NCBI GenBank assembly: GCA_013115135.1 | Contig: JABANP010000189.1 | Location: 1-64,000 of the forward strand | Direction of reading: 5' to 3' | From: Perkinsus olseni | Taxonomy: Eukaryota > Perkinsozoa > Perkinsida > Perkinsidae | DNA length: 64,000 nucleotides | Shown here: positions 23,988 through 36,293 of the stretch, piece after piece | Position numbering within the stretch: the stretch's first letter is position 1 | Layout of the letters: every line of letters begins with the position of its first letter | Translations under genes and position numbers: made by a program | Notes under the pieces: model-generated | The model's database searches: none | What the model saw: the letters and a program-made list of their open reading frames with translations, nothing else | Told to the model about the DNA's origin: nothing

Positions 23988-25374
23988 GCTTTGAACCAAG
24001 AGACTGACTCCCGAAGGCAAATGACGATGGCCGCGATTGAAGATGGCGAGTAAGTGGAACTCATAAAGTCTATACGAACGACAGTTACACATCACCTTGA
24101 AACCACAGCGACATCGCCTACAGATACGTAATACCGAATGTGGGCAGCCTGCCAGGTAGCCGCTACCCAAGGCTCAAAATTGAGATTGCTTTCACAGCCT
24201 TAGGAAGTGCGTGAGGCAGATAAACGGATACCAGATCCTTAAGTCACGTGGCGCGCCGGGTGTGGGCAGCGCCGCGACACGATGTATGTAAAGCTTCGAC
24301 AAGCTGAGTTAACATGATGGCAGGCCAGAGGCAAGGGGATGTTCAGGCATTCCCTAGATGTTCCCAACTTCCATTTAGCTGAAATGAGGGGATATGCGAG
24401 AGACCAGGGGCATCGTACCACCCCCGACGCAGGTTATCATAGAGACGACAGAGGGACAAAGTTTGCCCGACAAGAGAGACCCCCTTCCAGGGATGTCCCT
24501 CAGCCTGAGAGCCTCAGTTATTCCTGCATACCCGTCCCTCATTCTGTAAAACTTCTATATCGGAGATTCCCATTATTCTGAAGCTGATTATTCCGAACAA
24601 CAAGTTGGTGGACAACTAGAGTAGCCAGTCGCTAAATGATTTGAGCAAGGGCCGCTTTCCTGCTAGCATAGGTGACAGAGTCGTATGTCCCATGGAGCCC
24701 AGACCGTGGAAGTGCATCTCTTGAAGAGATCCAGCACATGGTTTACTTAGTAAACCTGTGGTTGATCATGATTAGTAAACTTTACTACAAACCCGAACTC
24801 CTACTAGGAGTTTTACTGAATAAGGGGCGAGTATGCGTTTATAACTGAGGCTCTCAGGCTGAGGGACATCCCTGGAAGGGGGTCTCTCTTGTCGGGCGAA
24901 CTTTGTCCCTCTGTCGTCTCTATGATAACCTGCGTCGGGGGTGGTACGATGCCCCTGGTCTCTCGCATATCCCCTCATTTCAGCTAAATGGAAGTTGGGA
25001 ACATCTAGGGAATGCCTGAACATCCCCTTGCCTCTGGCCTGCCATCATGTTAACTCAGCTTGTCGAAGCTTTACATACATCGTGTCGCGGCGCTGCCCAC
25101 ACCCGGCGCGCCACGTGACTTAAGGATCTGGTATCCGTTTATCTGCCTCACGCACTTCCTAAGGCTGTGAAAGCAATCTCAATTTTGAGCCTTGGGTAGC
25201 GGCTACCTGGCAGGCTGCCCACATTCGGTATTACGTATCTGTAGGCGATGTCGCTGTGGTTTCAAGGTGATGTGTAACTGTCGTTCGTATAGACTTTATG
25301 AGTTCCAGTTACTCGCCATCTTCAATCGCGGCCATCGTCATTTGCCTTCGGGAGTCAGTCTCTTGGTTCAAAGC

Positions 25375-25749
25375 ATGGCTACCATTCCGAGGTTGCTGCT
25401 TCCGCTTCTACTGGCTATTGTGGGTACTCTGGGCCTACAGTACAAGGCTGATTTCGGCGGATACAAAGTTACTTTCGATTACGAGCCGTCACGTTATACC
25501 CTGCCGACCACGATAAGGTGTGATACGGGCAGATATTCACATCGCGCCACTCTCGATATACCGTATTACTTTCCCCACTATTACAAAGTGAAGAACCACG
25601 AAGTGATGGCCGGCGTTAGGAAGCACTTGGAAGAGCACTGCGGTCTGATTCTGCATGAGGCAATCTTCTCTGAAGTGTATGTCTTCGACGACTTCATGGT
25701 TACCAACCTTGACGACACAACCTACGCAATTGCGAAACGTTCAAGGTAG
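25375..25749 (+). CDS. Small secreted protein, family S1 copy 3
   Basis: This single-exon protein of 124 residues has signal peptide MATIPRLLLPLLLAIVGTL, Cys in TIRC and HCGL, and ends exactly like copy 2 (VYVFDDFMVTNLDD...AKRSR). Against copy 2, the leader differs at one or two residues and the last ~25 residues are identical, but about 39 of the ~85 residues between differ. It sits on the right arm of the small inverted repeat. Function unknown; a diversifying secreted protein is inferred. Confidence 0.68.
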   Translation: MATIPRLLLPLLLAIVGTLGLQYKADFGGYKVTFDYEPSRYTLPTTIRCDTGRYSHRATLDIPYYFPHYYKVKNHEVMAGVRKHLEEHCGLILHEAIFSEVYVFDDFMVTNLDDTTYAIAKRSR

Positions 25750-26219
25750 CGGTCGTGTCGGTGTCACCCGCTGTAGACCTCGTGCCTGCAGGAATGTGGA
25801 CTTGGATGTTGTGAGAGATTGAGACTGCTCCATAGTTGTCCTCATATTTTTTATTTTTTGCTCGCGTGCGTTTTGGTAGTGACTCGCTGCCTTTACTCGT
25901 TTATGCGTAACATAGAAAGTTGATTCCGTAAAGGATAGTGGCGGAAGCTACAAGATATGGTGAGAGTTTTTCAACCCTTTCGAAACCAGCATGGCATCAT
26001 CGAGTTCTCTAGTCGGGGGCGCCGCAGACGTCGAACCCAACCCAACATCTGGCTCCGAGGATGCGTGAACGCTACCTCGGTGGATGCTATCAGTATCGAT
26101 GCTGGAGGGCCCTGTGCTGGACCATGCTGCTGACACCATCCTGGCTGCTGTCGACAAAGCTCTCACCCGAACTCAGTTGTGACAACTGACGCAGTCCCTA
26201 ATCTGCAAGTCTGTGTCAA

Positions 26220-26879
26220 GGAGCAACGCTGCTCACCTATTATTGTGGTGATCCATCGTGTTCAGTTCCTTAATTGTGTGAGGCTGTGTCCCTTAATTTA
26301 TATCTTCCGTAGATCGGGCACAAGCTGTGCTAGTAGAGCGCGATGCTCAATAATATTAATAACAGATTCCTCTAAGAATCCACTAGAGTTGGGTTTGATA
26401 CACCAATAACTCACGATAATTATACGTGACTTATACCTGAGGCCATTGTGCCAAGAGGTAGCGCGTGAGCGATTAACATTTGGGCCCCAAAGATATTTTA
26501 CGCCAAGGATTCGACTTTGCCTCATCCTGACGTCATCAAGTCTTCCCAGGTGGTTTGTAAAGAGTAGGTCGAACAGCCCGGGCGAGCTCATGAAGGCCGT
26601 TGATCCCGACCACTCGAACACCTCAGGCTGATATTCCGAACGAGGCTGTTATTTCCTGACTCCAAGGGTAGGCGATACCTCGATAGCTTCACGATAACTG
26701 AACTATCATCAGACATCTGGCAAGATCGCCTTCACCTTCACCGGAGTACCAACGTGAATCAATTGATAAAAGAGGCTCGAACTGTTTGTCGTCAAGTGTC
26801 GCTCATCAGTTTTGTCACGATTCCTAAAAGCTGTAGCCTAAGAGCATGCTGGCTAACCTAGCTATCGGGTACTTAGGCA
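26220..26879. other. Junction between the two inverted-repeat systems
   Basis: I see no gene. This 660-bp stretch lies between the small inverted repeat and the outer visible end of the giant one. Confidence 0.5.
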
Positions 26880-27223
26880 TGGAAGGAAGGGATGCACCTC
26901 CGTGTATAACTGGTGCGAAGAACATGCCATCCATTTGCCCCTAGCGCTAGTAGCATTGCTTTCCCGGCAGGAACTTCCCGCTGCATTAATGACGGTCGTG
27001 AGCTCAGCCCGGCGTGCTACCAGAGACACTCGAAAATGAATCAAGTTGGTAGTTTCGCTTCGGTCAGCTGCCAGATGGCCCGGTAAGTCACAACTTCCTC
27101 AATCTTGCCGTTCTCGATAGTTGGGGTGGCGTTGCACTTCTGCAGTCGCGCGTGAGCAGTCGGAAGCGGAACTAAAGTCTTCATCACAATCTCGAAACAT
27201 CGTTTAACGAACAACAATTGCCA

Positions 27224-30200
27224 TCAATTCACCTCCTCCGCCCCGAGGCTCCTCATCCGTACTGCTGCCAAACGAGAGGCGATGAAACGCATAAAAATCT
27301 CGCCCTAAAGAAACGCCTTCCGTAAACAACTCAACTGAAATCATTTTCTGGGAGCGCGACATACCTCGCCATTTCGGTCCTTGAGTACGTCCATGGCTTT
27401 CCCGGGCTGTTCGTGTAATTGTACCATATCACCTTCCGAGGTCAGTTCGGACTCGATAGACCGGACAGAGGAGAGGGAAGGTGCCTGAAAAGGACGTCCA
27501 CCAAGAATCGAACCGGGAGCGTCGGATGCGCTACCCTATTGAGCCATTCGTGATTCGATAAAACCGTCATAGCTCCCTAGAGCCATTGAAAACTCCCCAG
27601 CGATGGAATAGAAATTTGTATCCGATCCATCCTCCTCCCTTACCCCGTCCTCGCGTCCGCTCACTAAAACTACCCTCTGCGGAACCCGCCGTTTCTCCTC
27701 TGGGCCTGCACGGCGCATTCAACCCAACTCCTCACTTTCGTCAAAACTCACATCCCAACGGCAGTTCATCCGGGTTCAACACGAAGAAGCCTGCGAACTC
27801 CTTTTTCCATCCTCCGGCCGATTTCCAAAGCAAAAGTCCCTTCGGAAATCACAAAAATGGTGAAATGAAACGCTTCGCTCCGCCCTCACCTCCCTGCCCA
27901 ACACCGAGAAAGGCGATTTCGCTGCTTTTCCAGCCGACTGTGCCAATCAACGTCTCGTCTAAATATCCCGACAACTTGCAGAGTGACTCGAGCGACCCCT
28001 TCTCCAGGGATTCCTGACGATGAGTATTTTATGAGATCGAAAAGTTCCCGAAAGAATCCACGATTTATGAAAATCTCGCGAAAAACCAATATCATGGAGT
28101 TCGCTTTTTCCATCCTCTTTGATCGTTCCATCCGTCGATTGTTAAAATAAGAACCGTTTGAGTAACTCGAACTCAACTCAAATTCAGCTGAACGATTATA
28201 ATCGAAAACTCTGTTGTCCGCCCTACGCACGCTGCGCCCTCATCTCCCAGCGGAAGAATATGTCCCTAAAATTCCCGAAAATTGCGGTACGACCGATTTT
28301 TTTCCATGAATTTCCTCATGCCGACAAAACGGCTGTCCCCATTCCGCCTGATCACTACATCTCCGCGAGTCAATGGTTCTCCACCCCTCGCCAAATCGAT
28401 GTTGTCAAACCAATAATACCCGATCTCCTCGCCGCCGGCTGGGAGGAGCTCCGATGGAAGACGACGCGGTCCTGAGAGGTCGAACCATGCACATCGTGAG
28501 ATGAAAAGATACGCTCACGAAGTAGTCTCCCCCCACCTTGTAGCACCAGGCAAGCAACTCCCGGCAGTTCCATTTTTTCCGCCATTTTTCCGAGCGCCGC
28601 TTTGCCGTCACCGAAACCGTGCAAAACTATCAAAAGCATCACCGGAGGCTCATCATCTTTGGGAGCAACATACGTTACGTGGAAATTCGCTTCTGAAAAT
28701 AAAAATTTACAGCGGAGCGAAGCTGGAAAATTCTTACCTGGTGGTCGCAGTCTGATTGACGAGGATCGAGCCAGAGAGAAAATCCGATTTTGTAATGAAA
28801 TCTGAGAGAAAAAAAGATGGAAAATTTGTCCGAATTTGAATTACTACCTTCAGCGTTCTTTCCCGGGTAAAATCGTCCAACAACTGCCTAGCACGACTCA
28901 ACGCTTTGGTCTCATCTTCTCCATCCTCTGCGACGCCGATTAGAGCAGATATCAGGCGGTAGACCTGTAAGAAAAATGATTTCCGAAAAATTTGGTATGC
29001 TAATCTTATCAATAATACACCTTCCCCGGAGTAAGTGAGCATCATACGGAGGAAGACTATCTACATTGGCTGATGTCCAGCCTACTGTGTCTGCTAGTTT
29101 GCCTTGCAAGATGCCCAACCGAATGATTCGATCATTCGTCAATCACTCAACAACTGCATGCGTGATGCAAATGATTTTTCTCCTCGTATCCAGTTCGTAC
29201 GATAGAGTATCACGATGAGTCATACCTCAAACGAAAGGCAATCGAAATAAGAATCCAAACAGTGGGCAAGTTCAAATCGATCAACCGTTTCGCAGAAGAT
29301 ATCACCGGAAAACTGTTTCGTGCCCAATCGGACTGTGGCAAGTCCGATGTCAGGAAAGATTTTCCCTCTGCTGAGAACAATGTTTCGACCGTCATAGCAG
29401 CTCGTCAAATGCGACGATTCCATAAATCATTGATGATGAACACTAATGAATTCGTGTTGATCGAGGTTCAACCTAAGATTCTCTATCCCTCAACAAGCTA
29501 ACACGCAATTACCGTTTTCTCTCGCCTTTCGCCCAGCTTGCCATTCTTGATAAGATCTTCGCAAATCTCAGCCGCCTCGCAGAATCGCTCGAGTGCGAGA
29601 AGACACGCAGCCTGGTTGAGCTTTAATATAACTGAAAAACTTCACAGGAAAATTGACAAAATACACTATTATTTACGGTAGATGCGGCCAAATTTTTTTC
29701 GGGGAAATTTTTTCCTAGCCGCGAGGGTCGTGCACCGCCACCCCGAACTTCGGGGCCCGGAGGCATTCCAAATGCCTCTGTTGCCGAGGGTTCTCAAGCC
29801 AAACCCAGTATAAAGTTAACACAGACCCGAGTTGAGTCGGATTAACGTAATTAATGAGTCCTAAATTATACGATAAAACTCTACGCTCATACTAGCGTCG
29901 CAGCTTAAGTAGTGCAAGCTGCGCCACAGGCAACGGACTGACACAATCGGGGACAGACTAGGAGCGATACGGCACATTCTCATGCCATGCGCGAACGGTT
30001 TTTCGGTGAAAATGTCACTCCGGACGACCACCCATCCAACACAAGGTTCGAAGTGAGTCCGGTGGGCTTTGGATGTGACACTCGCAAATCCGAACCTCCC
30101 CAAGAGCGAAAATTCTGAGATTTTGGGAGTAGCGTGTGCCCCGGCGAGGAATATCTCCCTGGGAACACTATCCACCATGGCAGTAAGGCCGCCTTCGATC

Positions 30201-31259
30201 TTCATGTCACTGGCTGGCGGCGTACCAGAGCGCCTGGAGATGAGCGCCCCATACCAGCCAGCTGCGCCCGTCGTGCCGAGGCCAGGTCACTCGCCCACAA
30301 TCCTGAACCAAACTCAGGGGCGAACCCCGTGTGCACAACATCTTCCCTGCGATAAACCAGCTCACTGGTTCAATACACCAGTAAACCCACTTAAGGCTAC
30401 CTCAAGACACCATGTTGGAGTAGCTGCTTGTCGTGGCCCCAGCGTACAAGCGTGCTAGGCATGCCTGGAGCGTCAGCACGCGTATGAAATTGGGCATAAG
30501 AGCTTCTGTCTCAAGCATATTTTAGAGTGAGCATTCGCGATGCAGCGGCCAGCTCGACAAGCCCAGTCGCACAGGGAATACGTAGCTTGCGCAGCGTAGG
30601 TGGCCAACACCTACCCCAACAGCCGAGGCAGAGCCCTCGCTGAGGAGTCCTCAGTATCGAACGGACTACAGGGGTCGAAGACGCTGAGATCAGCATTGGT
30701 GCCAAACGAGACACCCATGGCGTAAACAATGACCCTAATTAGCTCCACGGAGTTCATATCAGTCCAATAATCATATTTTAAATACCCCTGCACACGACCA
30801 ACCGCAACGTTTAGAATGGGGTGGTGTGGTGCCGCCTACCCGCCAGAATCCCTCGATAGCTTTCGAATGTATGCCCTCCATTTCAGAAACATAGCCATCG
30901 ACTAGGGGGAAAAATAGTCCACGGAGTTCGCCTCTCCCATGCGCAGTGAGCTGGCCTCAGCTTCGCCGGACGAAATGAGATACCCCAACACTCACTCTGG
31001 CGAGCAGCAGTTCAGCCCCTCCTGATACTTCTCGAGCGCCTCTGCGAACCTTCGTTCGGCGTATCTTGAACGAGAAAAAACAAGAAATTCTTCACCGAAT
31101 CATGATCACAAGAAGCGCAAGTCGATGAGACGCTTGAATGTTGCATTCAATAAAATCGGGAAATTTATACGAAATTTTCCAAAAAATTTTGGCGGGTGGA
31201 TTTACGTCTGATTACAGGGCATTCCCCTCCTGCTTCAATTTATCAGCCGAAGTTGACAT
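27224..31259 (-). CDS. TPR / alpha-beta hydrolase fusion protein, left-arm copy (multi-exon)
   Basis: This is the inverted copy of the gene at 59302-63465, and the same exon structure can be followed. It starts MSTSADKLKQEGNAL (ATG at 31259) and includes the TPR exon LNQAACLLALERF, the hydrolase exon LIVLHGFGDGKAALGK and the would-be nucleophile elbow AFLGVGQGG. It ends at a TGA at 27224-27226 after RFIASRLAAVRMRSLG. As in the right copy, the elbow has Gly where active hydrolases have Ser. A segment between the second and third exons (about 29,640-31,060) is a long intron. It lies head-to-head with the helical-repeat gene starting near 31,464. A tRNA-like sequence in a late intron lacks 12 nt present in the right arm. 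Whether it is expressed or decayed is unknown; the exons I checked stay open. Confidence 0.65.
27501..27546 (-). repeat. tRNA-like sequence in an intron (left copy, shortened)
   Basis: On the minus strand, TGGCTCAATAGGG resembles a tRNA A box and GGTTCGATTC a B box. Twelve nucleotides, corresponding to the anticodon-arm region of the right-arm copy, are absent. It is not a functional tRNA as it stands. Confidence 0.55.
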
Positions 31260-31463
31260 CGTAGTAGTAGACGGCGTTTAGTAAAATTGTGGGTTACTTA
31301 GCGCGCGCCAATATGATCGATAATGACGTATCTTGAGCTCATCCTTATTGGCCGGCTGATGTTAATCGTTACGAGGGATCTTAGGTTGAGCATGGAAGAT
31401 ACGGAATAGGTTGAATATTTCACTAATGGCCCTTTCATCTTCCCGTCTCCTGCATCCGTTCAG

Positions 31464-34400
31464 AGTGTCATCAAGATGTCTTCACGTCGCCAAGCCGATC
31501 TCTCTCGACCCAACGGAGATGATGGGCGTCATCTCCGCAGCCTCCAGGTAAGATCCATTACGAGTTGCGGAAAATTTGGTATTGAATTGGTCGATAGTAT
31601 CCATAAATTTGTGTAAAATGCGGTATGAACCGCTGTGTTCGTCATTGGAGCTTCTCATATACGCCGTGCTGTACATCGCCACGAGGTCAGCACAAAGGTC
31701 GTCGTCGGCTTTCACGCCAATTTTACACAATAGTGGTCTTCAAAAACTATGTCAATTATCTCAGAGAACAATCCACTTCTCTCAAATCGTCATCTCAGCG
31801 CCGTTCGAGGACTGAGATAATTTCGTCTACTGAGTGAAAAAAAACACATTAATGGCGTTATGTAATATAAAATCAATTCTCCTTTTCGAGGACGGAAGCG
31901 GAGCTTGACTGCCGCTCATCACCGAATTTCCCGATAAATTTTCCTCGCATGGTTTAAAAACTTTTCTTCTCTTGAACTCAGAAAAAACTTTTCCCTACTT
32001 CAAGAGAACACCACAGCTGAAAGAAAGTGTCTACAATTTGCCCTACCCTCTGCGCGAGCGCTAATGTCCGTTCTCAATAAGCTTACTCAAACCAAGCCCT
32101 CTTGGAACAAGATACGTCAGTGGTAGTCCGTCGACTAAGCCGGGTTTCTGGTGCTAATTCGATCGAAGGAATTTGGTTAATCGTCGTTTTTCGAGTTTTC
32201 TGGTGACTGGAGTACCTCATAGGTGCGTTCGACTGCATTTAGGCATCTTTAAAGTATGTTTTTTGTGGAATTTTCTAACTTTCCGAAAAAAAAATTCCCG
32301 CTCAGATACACCCCCGATGAATTACTGCAAGTACTAACCCGAGTTGCTCGTCACGATTCGGCACAGATTTCCGCGTGCAGAGGTACTATGGGATCTGCGT
32401 ATCCGAGGTTGACCCTAGGGTTTTACGGATTCTGAGAAGGTCGTTTCGTTTCCGCGCTGAAATTCGGGAGCGATTTCGCGACATGCATGGATGAACCTTG
32501 GATACGACGGATAGAAATATATGTACTAACCGACCTGGGCTCGGTCTAGACAGGTTTCGAGCGGCTCTCGTTTCCAGAGCTTCGCAGATTCTGAAGGTTT
32601 TTTTCACCAAGTGGTTCTGATTATTTCTCAGAATAGTACCACAATTTCACAAACTCCCATGGACGATCTTTTCGAAATTTTCATTTCAAAAATGCCATGA
32701 TCGCCGAAATTTCCCGTTTTTTTCATCTTTTCTGACAAATACCGCTTTTCAGTCCTCGCCCGAAGATTCGGTCAGTCGGCCGGAGAATATTACCCCACTC
32801 AAATCGTCGAGGCCACGAGGCTTTTCCGAAGCATCGGGTAGGGCATTCGGCTGCGTAGTAGAAGATTTCCCTCGCCCGGGCGTCAGATACGCTGACGCTT
32901 CGGTATGGGCGGCAGTGGCGGGTCGAGCAGACGATGTGTTGGGAACAGCGAGCCCGAAGCGGCTGGTGCAGTTTTTGGAGGTAAAAACGGAATTTCTCGC
33001 GAATTTTTTGGGAAAATAGGGCCTGAAATTTCCAGGGAAATTAAATTTCGAGAATTTTGTGTAAAAATTTTCAGCTGCAATTTTTCACTGGGTCGATAGC
33101 GTGATGAAAAATTTTATTTTATCGAAAAAAGTCGAGTAAATGTTTATTATTTTTCACGTGATTTGTCTTTTTGTTTTAGTACGTCGGAGATCTGCAGCTG
33201 CCTCTCAGAGATCCTTCCATCTGGTCTGTGGCGAGGCCGAGTATCTTAGGTAGAAGCGAGGGAGATACAGAATAAGTTCCAGCTCTCCGAAGCTCTTGTT
33301 TTTGTCAGCTGTTTTGCCGCACATTCGAGGAGGGCTGGGAACTGTTATGGAGACTCTGGCGGCTCATGGCTGCAAAGACGATTACATAATAGATGCCTTG
33401 ATGGCCCAGGTAGTAGAACACAAAATTGGCGGAGCGAAGCAGCGAAATCGGGGATTGGCTCGTCATCGAACTAGCATTTTGGCATACCAAAATTTACGGA
33501 ATTCTCGGAGGGATGAGGCGTCGAGATGGTTCTGGCAGAGGAAAAGTGTGGCATGAGTCTATCAGATCGCTGTAGCATTGGTGGTATCTCTGGTAGGCCC
33601 GAGTACTTTTTAGAGGTGGTGAGCTGTCTCTGAGTATCTTCGCCAGAGTAGTGGAATCTTATGGCTCACTACGGCCAGAGGCGGATAGTTTTGATAAGAA
33701 TAGGGAAGTCATCCGAGGTGAGACTCTTGAGCTCTTACCGTGAAGGTGGATCCAACTTTTCTGAAAAATTGGGATGGGGGATTTTATGGAGACGTGGTAC
33801 TGGGCATTGGGGCCTAGTTTGTAGTCTGCTCATCGTGAACGTTATCCGGGTTCGAGTTGGCCATGAATACAGAACCGTATGGCTTGATGGAGCTGTCACT
33901 GAATCTTGAAGTCACGATAGTAATAGTAGAACGTCGAGGGAGAACAATATAGCTGATGATCGGACAGGTGGCGGTGGGGTATAATAGGCTCCTTCCTAAG
34001 CGTTGCAGCATTCATCAACCTGAAAGGAGTATTGGGTTGTTGGTTGTATTTAAATATCAGAGCGAAAGTCGGCTTCCTCGAGTTATGAGTTGCATACCAA
34101 GAATTTGTGGAGGGGTCGTTACAGAGCGAAGATTTGAATTGCGGAGCGAGCGGAGCGAGCGGAGCATATACTGTCACTTCTGCGCTTTTTTTGTGCGTTC
34201 GTTCGTTCGTTCAAATTATTTCTCCACGACTATGCTGAATGAACTCATGGGGCGCATACCAATCGAAAGGTCTCGATTCATATATTCTATAAAAAATACG
34301 AAATCGCGCCCATCCCCGTTCTACCAACCAAAACCAGCGTGGACCGTTGTAGATGAAGCCGAAAAAATACAGAGAAAAGCCCTGGCTGGGGTTCGAACCC

Positions 34401-36293
34401 GAGACTTCGTGCCGAGCTCCGCTTTTTTCGTTACGAAGGCCTAGTTTGAGACATCGTTGTGTGATGTACGGACAATATTGGGTGGTCGAGCGTCGTGAAG
34501 GAAGTGTGGTTTTTGATGAAATTGAGGATGGTGAGGAAGCTCGATAGGTCCACTCGAGGACTTTACGGATTTTAGGATACGTCAGTAGTGAAGAGGATTC
34601 GCCGAGCGATTGGTTGGTGTTTGCAGCAGCGGCTGAGCGCGTTGGAGATGAGGATATGCAGGTTGGTGGTCGAGAAAGATACGCGCTGCGCAGCCGGAAG
34701 ATTTTAGGGATATTGTGATAAGCAGTGTAGGGATCTGAGAAGCCGACAAGAGACGACGGCTCATTCAGAGAGAATGGGAATGGTCAAACTGGGTCATACC
34801 GCTGCCAAGGTAGGCTCCTACTTGACCTCTTTTGTATCTTACTCGCTTGAAGCTGAGATTCTCTGTCTACGCAGGTGGGATACCGATCCGATAAGTTCAT
34901 AGAAGAGTTCGAGAACGTTTTAGAACACACCATCACTGCTGAGCCGAATTACGTAAGATTCAGGTCCCGGGTTCGAATCCCCCCTCGTCCATTTCTCCAG
35001 ATCCATTCCCGACTGGTCTTTGCCTTTGCCGCCCTGGCATCCCTCCCGAGTACCGAGGCTGTGGTCTCCATCCTTCTGCAGTCGGAAGCCGTCAGAAAGG
35101 CAGTCAACAGCCTGCCGGCGCCTCATCTCCTGTAGGTCATTCCGTCTTATCACCACGTGCTCGACCAGCTGCGTATCAGCTGTTCATTCAGCAGTTGATA
35201 CGCAGCTGGTCGACTTCCAGTACACGAGGCTACGTTCAACAATGTTGAACGTAGCCTTTCGTATTGAAAATATCCGACTTGTTTTTTGGTTGTGTCGTTC
35301 CCTGTCATGAAATCGAGCATGCTCAGATAGATTGTTGAAGATGAAGAGAAAAAATACTGATGGTAACTGTTCTTTACACTTTTTCTGAGCTGATAGCTAA
35401 TTGTTCCATGTACGGCTCGATGCATAACGGAGAATTTCAACCTGAGGGCAACCGTCCTCGCTGACTCACATTATCGCAACGAATTCGTGACTCTCAGTGG
35501 CACGAAGAATTATGCTTTCGAGCGCTCTAGGGGTCTTCTCCTCTGCTTTGCTGCTGTAAGAATGCCGGAGCACCTCTCTTGTCGGTTGCATATCGACAAA
35601 TCACATTTTCACTTTTCAGTACCACACTTTTCGTTACTTAGTTCGCTACTCAACGCCGCGGCCCTGGCTGGCATGCCCGGAGAGACTGAAGTCTGCGAGT
35701 CCCTCCGCCGCGCATTGCGAGTGACTGCATCTTCTTTGGACTTGAGGCAAAGGTATCTTTCAGCCGTTTCATAATCTCGCACCGCACGCGGAAGATTTTT
35801 CTCGCCTCAGGCGGACGCTGTGGTTGTCTGCGTACAACGAGGAAGAGTTTGATTATTTGCCGATTCCACCGCCTCTGCCGGCTCGAATGCCCTGGGGTGA
35901 TTTTTTCCGAATTTTTTTTCTGATTTTTTGCTGTTTTAGACACCGATTATGAGTGCGAAGGAGTTGGAGCATTCCAGTTGCCGAGAGACGCTGAGGGCAA
36001 ACTTATCATTTTCGTAAGTTTGGTAAATGTGCGTTATACTCGATCAGGGTGATTTCGATGGATACGTAGTGAGTCAATAGTGTATCGGCTAAGATGGCAG
36101 TATGTGGTTCAATAGTATCGCTCGCCCTGACAGAACTCGTTAAGTCTAGTCACACAACGACGTCGTTGTTGTCGATAACTTGTTGATGGTTTTGTTGTAG
36201 GATGAGATACGAGGTCCTCGAGTGCAATTAATGCAGAGAATTCTGAGTCGAGAAAGCGGAGAAGAAGTTGTCATCAAAAGCATGAGAGGGTGA
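31464..36293 (+). CDS. Many-exon helical-repeat protein, HPR-like (left-arm copy)
   Basis: A chain of small exons joins in phase: 31464-31547, then 32753-32837, 32887-32980, 33180-33249, 33309-33409, an exon ending 33717, 34576-34661, 34726-34809, 34875-34952, 35001-35131, 35642-35752, 35811-35896, 35940-36013 and 36201-36293 (TGA). Others between 31,548 and 32,752 are unresolved; one starts at 32306 (TPDELLQVLTRVARHDSAQ). The protein is a run of ~37-residue alpha-helical pairs, such as VWAAVAGRADDVL, HIRGGLGTVMETLAAHG and DWLVFAAAAERVGDEDM. These resemble the octo/heptatricopeptide-like repeats of organellar RNA-binding proteins in alveolates and algae; that assignment is inference. No RAP domain is seen at the C-terminus. 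Substitutions between the two arms in the 31464 exon fall largely at third codon positions of this frame, supporting this strand as coding. The true start is unknown. Confidence 0.55.
35132..35641. repeat. Arm-specific intron content with two hairpins
   Basis: This intron of the helical-repeat gene differs completely from its right-arm counterpart between about 35,136 and 35,615. It holds a hairpin with 22-bp arms (35161-35182 / 35192-35213, one mismatch) and a perfect palindrome with 15-bp arms and a 1-nt centre (35227-35257, AGGCTACGTTCAACA). Confidence 0.75.

Larger units (their letters stand above)
23143..26219. repeat. Inverted repeat with ~1.4-kb arms and a 255-bp spacer
   Basis: 23,143-24,553 and 24,809-26,219 are reverse complements; coordinates of matching points sum to about 49,362. 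Each arm holds one S1 secreted-protein gene pointing outward, plus about 450 bp beyond its 3' end. Non-coding parts of the arms agree closely, whereas the mature coding part differs strongly. The outer ends carry small indels. Confidence 0.9.

Noticed and set aside
34153..34170. CGGAGCGAG tandem as a regulatory repeat
   Set aside because: Only two to three short units; not more than expected for simple sequence.
34380..34450. Complete tRNA gene around the GGGGTTCGAACCC core
   Set aside because: Neither strand gives a 7-bp acceptor stem or an A box at the right distance.
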